NCBI RefSeq assembly: GCF_963677075.1
Contig: NZ_OY781873.1
Location: forward strand, 3,063,715-3,127,714
Reading direction: 5' to 3'
Source: an uncultured Sphaerochaeta sp.
GTDB lineage: Bacteria > Spirochaetota > Spirochaetia > Sphaerochaetales > Sphaerochaetaceae
Length of the DNA stretch: 64,000 bases
The notes under the pieces were generated by a model. It was not told the DNA's origin. It did not search any database and saw only the letters and a program-made list of their open reading frames with translations. Shown piece by piece: positions 60,355-64,000 of this stretch. A program made the position numbers and the translations under genes. Numbering within the stretch: the first letter of the stretch is position 1; every line of letters starts with the position of its first letter.

Positions 60355-61740
60355 CTATAACGCTTTGGGACAGGGATACTCACCGGTAAAACATGCTCGG
60401 CAGAACCCAATACCCGGATGATCTGAAAGCTTTATCACTTGGTCAGTAGTAAGGAAGCCAAGTGAGTCGACACCAAGGATTGCCTCCATGGCCTTATGGT
60501 CATGATTACAGGCAAAGAGATCTTTCTTTGAATCAATATCTGTACCGTAATAACAGGGGAACAGAAAGGGAGGAGCCGATGAGCGCAAATGAACTTCTTT
60601 AGCTCCTGCTTCCCTAAGCAGGCGAACAATACGCTTGCTTGTGGTTCCCCTTACGATGGAGTCATCAATCAGGACTACTCGTTTCCCTCTAACCGTAGAG
60701 CTGATCGGATTGAGTTTGATACGTACCGTACTCTCCCGCTCACCCTGCTTCGGTTGGATGAATGTCCTGCCAATGTACTTGTTCTTGATAAACCCAATCC
60801 CATAGGGGATCCCTGACTGCCTGGAATACCCGATTGCAGCATCAATCCCACTGTCAGGCACTCCTATGACCACATCTGCCTGAGAAGGGTGCTCCAGGGC
60901 AAGGAATGCCCCACTGCGGATTCTTGCGTCATGGACACTGATGGTGTCTATGACGCTGTCGGGACGTGCAAAATAGATGAGTTCAAAGACGCAGAGGCTG
61001 GAACTTACGCTCTTGCAATGATCTTTGTTGGAATGAATCGTCCCATCCTTGCCGTCAATGATGCAGATCTCCCCAGGTTCAATATCCCGAAGGAACTGAG
61101 CCCCAACAGCATCGAGCGCACAACTTTCACTGGCAAATACATACCCATCTTCCACTTTGCCCAGACAGAGTGGGCGGAACCCATGGGGATCCCGTACAGC
61201 AATAAGCGAATCTTCACTCATCACCAGAAGGGAGTAAGCCCCCTTCACCTCATCCATGGTCCTGGAGAGAGCCTCTTCCAGGCTTTGGGATTCCAACCTA
61301 TGACTGGTGAGAATATGGGCAAACACCTCTGTATCGCTCGAGGAGTGAAAAAGCGAACCTTTCAACTCCAAGGTACTACGAAGTTCCTGGTCATTGACCA
61401 GATTCCCGTTGTGAGCCAGGGCAAGACTGCCCAGCATATGATGGAAAATCATTGGCTGGACATTCTCTGGGCTTCTCTCCCCGCTTGTCCCGTAGCGGTT
61501 ATGGGCGATAGCCATCCTAGAGGAGCCGAATGGAAGCTCTGGGGGATGTTCAAAAACATCGGCAACCAAGCCCACATCCTTGGTGACGCTCAACATACCA
61601 TCGCAGTTGAAGGCTATCCCGCACCCTTCCTGCCCCCGATGCTGCAACGCATACAGACCCTTGAAACAAGCTTGGTTGACAGCCACCTTGGAGGGACTGT
61701 AGATGCCAAAAACACCACAAGCCTCATTGAGGGAACTCAT
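60355..61740 (-). CDS. purF: Amidophosphoribosyltransferase
   Basis: Commits PRPP to purine synthesis. After a short propeptide MSSLNEA the nucleophile is C8 in CGVFGIYS; NTN-type glutamine site and the PRTase site VVLIDDSIVRGTTSKRIVRL are present, and C-terminal Cys (CRACFTGEYPCP) would bind a [4Fe-4S] cluster. 461 aa. TGATG overlap with purC. Confidence 0.95.
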   Translation of the reverse strand: MSSLNEACGVFGIYSPSKVAVNQACFKGLYALQHRGQEGCGIAFNCDGMLSVTKDVGLVADVFEHPPELPFGSSRMAIAHNRYGTSGERSPENVQPMIFHHMLGSLALAHNGNLVNDQELRSTLELKGSLFHSSSDTEVFAHILTSHRLESQSLEEALSRTMDEVKGAYSLLVMSEDSLIAVRDPHGFRPLCLGKVEDGYVFASESCALDAVGAQFLRDIEPGEICIIDGKDGTIHSNKDHCKSVSSSLCVFELIYFARPDSVIDTISVHDARIRSGAFLALEHPSQADVVIGVPDSGIDAAIGYSRQSGIPYGIGFIKNKYIGRTFIQPKQGERESTVRIKLNPISSTVRGKRVVLIDDSIVRGTTSKRIVRLLREAGAKEVHLRSSAPPFLFPCYYGTDIDSKKDLFACNHDHKAMEAILGVDSLGFLTTDQVIKLSDHPGIGFCRACFTGEYPCPKAL

Positions 61741-62453
61741 CAGGCATCTCCCATCAGTCGTGACAATATTTCCTGATACGCTGCTTCCACATCCCCAAGG
61801 TCCCTTCTGAAGCGGTCCTTGTCCAACTTTCTGTTGGTTTTTGTATCCCAGAACCTGCAGGTATCGGGGGATATCTCATCGCTGAGGAGAAGCTGTCCAC
61901 TAGAGGTCATCCCAAACTCCAACTTGAAATCGACCAAGGTAATGCCCAGGTCCTCAAGGTAGGAACAGAGTATCTCATTGATACGTAGTGCATAGTCGGT
62001 GATCAGCTGAACCTGTTCATCTGTTGCCAGCGAGAGTGCCTGTATGTGATAGTTATTCACCATGGGATCATCCAGATCATCACGCTTGTAACAGAATTCC
62101 AAGACAGGGGTAGAAAGATGTACTCCCTCATCCAAACCGAGACGAGCCGAGAGAGAACCGGCAGCAATATTACGGACGATCACCTCCAGAGGTATGATCT
62201 TCACCGCCTTTACCAAGGTATCGGTGTCGCTGATCTGCTCGACAAAGTGAGTCGGGATACCCTTCCCTTCCAAGAGTTGCATCATATGATTGGTGACCTT
62301 GTTGTTGATCGCCCCCTTGCCAAGTATCGAGCCTCGCTTCTTTCCATTGAATGCCGTGGCATCATCCTTGTAGGAGACAATGTACAAATCCTTGTCATCA
62401 GTCTCATACACCCGCTTCGCCTTCCCTTCGTAGAGCATGGTTCGCTTTTGCAT
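61740..62453 (-). CDS. purC: SAICAR synthetase
   Basis: Adds aspartate to CAIR. Motifs LYEGKAKRVYETDDKDLYIV, GSILGKGAINNKVTNHMMQ, PLEVIVRNIAAGS and LVDFKLEFG, SDEISPDTCRFWD. 237 aa. Confidence 0.95.
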   Translation of the reverse strand: MQKRTMLYEGKAKRVYETDDKDLYIVSYKDDATAFNGKKRGSILGKGAINNKVTNHMMQLLEGKGIPTHFVEQISDTDTLVKAVKIIPLEVIVRNIAAGSLSARLGLDEGVHLSTPVLEFCYKRDDLDDPMVNNYHIQALSLATDEQVQLITDYALRINEILCSYLEDLGITLVDFKLEFGMTSSGQLLLSDEISPDTCRFWDTKTNRKLDKDRFRRDLGDVEAAYQEILSRLMGDA

Positions 62454-62484
62454 CTGTATCCTCTCTTGTCAATTAAAAAGAGCC

Positions 62485-62997
62485 TTACCGGCTAGGGGTA
62501 AAGCTCCTATGGAAACGCTCATCAGCTTGGGCAACCTTTTCGGCCATCTCTCTTCTGCGCTCTTGTATGCGGAAAGCGAGCGCTTCATCGCCAAGGGCCA
62601 GAATCTGGGCAGCAAGCAGTGCTGCATTGGCCGCCCCATCAATGGCAACTGTTGCCACAGGATAGCCAGTGGGCATCTGTACGGTTGAAAGCAAGGCATC
62701 CATACCATCGAGTGAGGCGGAAAGGGGGATTCCTATGACGGGAAGCAAGCTTCTACTTGCCAGAACCCCTGCAAGGTGAGCAGCTTTCCCTGCCGCTGCG
62801 ATAAGCACGGCATAACCCTCTCCAGCTGCATTCTCAGCGAATTGGATGGTAGCTTCACTACTTCTGTGTGCTGAGAAAATATGTGCCTCAAAGGGAATAT
62901 CCAACTCTTGCAAGACCGTAAAGGCCCCTTCGACCAACGGTGCATCATGTTCGCTGCCAAGCAGCACAGCCACACGGTTTTTCTGGGTTGTTTGCAT
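62485..62997 (-). CDS. purE: N5-CAIR mutase, class I PurE
   Basis: Rearranges N5-CAIR to CAIR. 170 aa with VAVLLGSEHDAPLVE, FSAHRSSEA, and the class I segment VQMPTGYPVATVAI. Class I enzymes normally need PurK, which is not in the window. First gene of the operon. Confidence 0.92.
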   Translation of the reverse strand: MQTTQKNRVAVLLGSEHDAPLVEGAFTVLQELDIPFEAHIFSAHRSSEATIQFAENAAGEGYAVLIAAAGKAAHLAGVLASRSLLPVIGIPLSASLDGMDALLSTVQMPTGYPVATVAIDGAANAALLAAQILALGDEALAFRIQERRREMAEKVAQADERFHRSFTPSR

Positions 62998-63002
62998 AGG
63001 CG

Positions 63003-63110
63003 TACCATAGCGAAAATGTTGCGGTTATGCAATACCCATGCAACAAAATATATACAGATATGTTAATGTGTCTTATGTCTTAGGCGTATTGTACTAATAT
63101 CAAAAGAGTT
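63003..63110 (-). promoter_or_regulatory. Upstream region of the purine operon with TTGC half-sites
   Basis: About 120 bases between purE and the next gene. The segment 63019-63044 carries TTGC, GCAA and a second GCAA (TTGC-N6-GCAA-N7-GCAA on the plus strand), typical of LacI-family half-sites, close to the purE start. A good sigma-70 promoter was not found. PurR-type control is only a guess; no purine riboswitch was recognised. Confidence 0.35.
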
Positions 63111-63119
63111 TTCATTCTT

Positions 63120-63533
63120 TTACAACAGTTTATGCAACAAAACAACAGCATCTTCAACACACAGGTCACAAGTTCGCAACACAATACCACTCTCATCACC
63201 CCTGAGTTCACTGCATACAAGTGTGCCGTTCTGCTCAAGGAAACCGTCCACAATCTCCCCAGCATAGTTATAGGAAGTCTGCTTTGTTGCAGCTTCTACA
63301 CTACCACCACTGGTAAGCAAGCTGATGATCAGCACTGCTCCGCTGACAGCTCCGCAAGTTGCCTTATGGCCGCCCATACCCCCGCCGAAGGCTTCGCTCA
63401 TGATGAATAGGTTCTTCTCGTCGATTCCCACGACATCGGCAAAGCTGCAGGCAACCGCCTGTGCACAGTTGTAACCCTTCTCCCTGAAAGCGTAGGCACG
63501 CTTTACATATTGCGTTGTAGTTGTTGTTTCCAT
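63120..63533 (-). CDS. C_GCAxxG_C_C family redox protein
   Basis: Putative redox-active protein of anaerobes. Signature residues are visible: GYNCAQAVACSF, FGGGMGGHKATCGAVSGA and CDLCVEDAV. 137 aa. Function of the family is uncertain; often found near selenium or metal metabolism. Confidence 0.85.
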   Translation of the reverse strand: METTTTTQYVKRAYAFREKGYNCAQAVACSFADVVGIDEKNLFIMSEAFGGGMGGHKATCGAVSGAVLIISLLTSGGSVEAATKQTSYNYAGEIVDGFLEQNGTLVCSELRGDESGIVLRTCDLCVEDAVVLLHKLL

Positions 63534-63573
63534 AGGGGTAATAGTATCGTTCTACGTTTCCGATTGCAAGAAG

Positions 63574-64000
63574 TTATGACCAGGTACCGTAGATATGACG
63601 CCCACATTCAGGACAGTGTGAGTGGTCAATAATACTCTCACGGAATACCCAGGAGCGGCGCACCAAAGAGGTCTTGCAATGTGGGCAGTAGGTATTCTGG
63701 TCCAAGGAAGAGTTTCCTGGGTAGATAAAAGGGATCTGGGAATCTTTGGCTACCTTGACCATCTCTTGCAAGAAATGCTCGCTGGTCTCCCTCTTCTGTT
63801 CCTTGTAGCGAGGAAAGTATCGACTCAGATGCCAGACCTGTACACCTGCTGAGTAAAGGCGCCCTCCAATGGAGGATATCATTTGTTTCGTATGTCCCCC
63901 TTCCATAACCATGGTGGTTATCTCCAGATGAGCTTTGCTTGGAGCGATGTGTTCAATGGCCTTCCACACCGGACGAGAGCTTCCCCCACAGTAGTCCCGG
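63574..64000 (-). CDS. Radical SAM protein of the AmmeMemoRadiSam (AmrS) type, 5' end cut by window
   Basis: Only the C-terminal 142 codons are in the window; the frame is open to base 64000 (RDYCGGSSRPVWKAIEH). The segment EVQVWHLSRYFPRYKEQ-type WHLSRYFPRYK and two Cys pairs (CPHCKTSLVRR, CPECGRHIYG) are typical of the AmrS family, an rSAM partner of Memo and AMMECR1. The radical SAM CxxxCxxC motif would lie to the right, outside the window. Confidence 0.8.
   Translation of the reverse strand, partial: RDYCGGSSRPVWKAIEHIAPSKAHLEITTMVMEGGHTKQMISSIGGRLYSAGVQVWHLSRYFPRYKEQKRETSEHFLQEMVKVAKDSQIPFIYPGNSSLDQNTYCPHCKTSLVRRSWVFRESIIDHSHCPECGRHIYGTWS

Overview
The window is about 64 kb of bacterial chromosome carrying one complete Mu-like transposable prophage. 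The host genes suggest a fermentative anaerobe: a flavodiiron protein with an RIC iron-sulfur repair protein, an NfnAB-type electron-bifurcating transhydrogenase, a C_GCAxxG_C_C protein and an AmmeMemoRadiSam-type radical SAM protein. Overall gene content resembles free-living, wall-deficient spirochaetes (Sphaerochaeta-like). That assignment is inference from gene content, not from a marker gene, and is only moderately secure.

Left host block (1-9312), all on the minus strand: a partial alaS running off the left edge; an abiEi/abiEii toxin-antitoxin pair; a dprA-like gene; a nitrosative/oxidative stress operon (ric-fprA) beneath an FNR-type box, next to an FNR-like regulator gene; and an ABC-F gene with an attenuator-like leader.

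Prophage (9313-45197, 35,885 bp). Both ends are seen directly: 5'-TGT-NN-AATCCA at each terminus in inverted orientation, three transposase-type repeats inside each end, and a perfect 5-bp target duplication GTAAT outside. Early genes run rightward from a repressor-controlled promoter at 36416-36444: DDE transposase, MuB-like ATPase, GemA, DUF3164 and others. Late genes run leftward: holin- and spanin-like genes, Mu-type small terminase (DUF3486), TerL, SPP1-type portal, Mu F-type minor head protein, scaffold, capsid, a siphovirus tail with a G/GT frameshift, tape measure, a gpJ-like tip protein and a tail fibre. The phage is therefore a mosaic: Mu-type transposition and packaging with a lambda/SPP1-like long flexible tail. 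AT-rich cargo interrupts the late arm: a PIN protein with a small partner, a serine protease of the SDH/SppA type with a 61-residue partner, and a secreted protein directly behind the repressor. A 230-bp gap with a 20-bp perfect palindrome lies almost exactly at the middle of the prophage, where phage Mu has its strong gyrase site.

Right host block (45203-64000): tRNA-Phe; an ECF transporter ATPase gene broken by a 113-bp tandem duplication, followed by ecfT; 5-formyl-THF cyclo-ligase; a PTS IIA-like protein; nfnB/nfnA; a cupin; an hsp20 with a perfect sigma-54 promoter; then a compact purine operon purE-C-F-M-N-H-D-L (minus strand). In that operon the IMP cyclohydrolase step appears to have moved: PurH has only its AICAR transformylase part, and an archaeal-type PurO domain is fused to the C-terminus of PurN. 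The window ends with a C_GCAxxG_C_C gene and a partial radical SAM gene.
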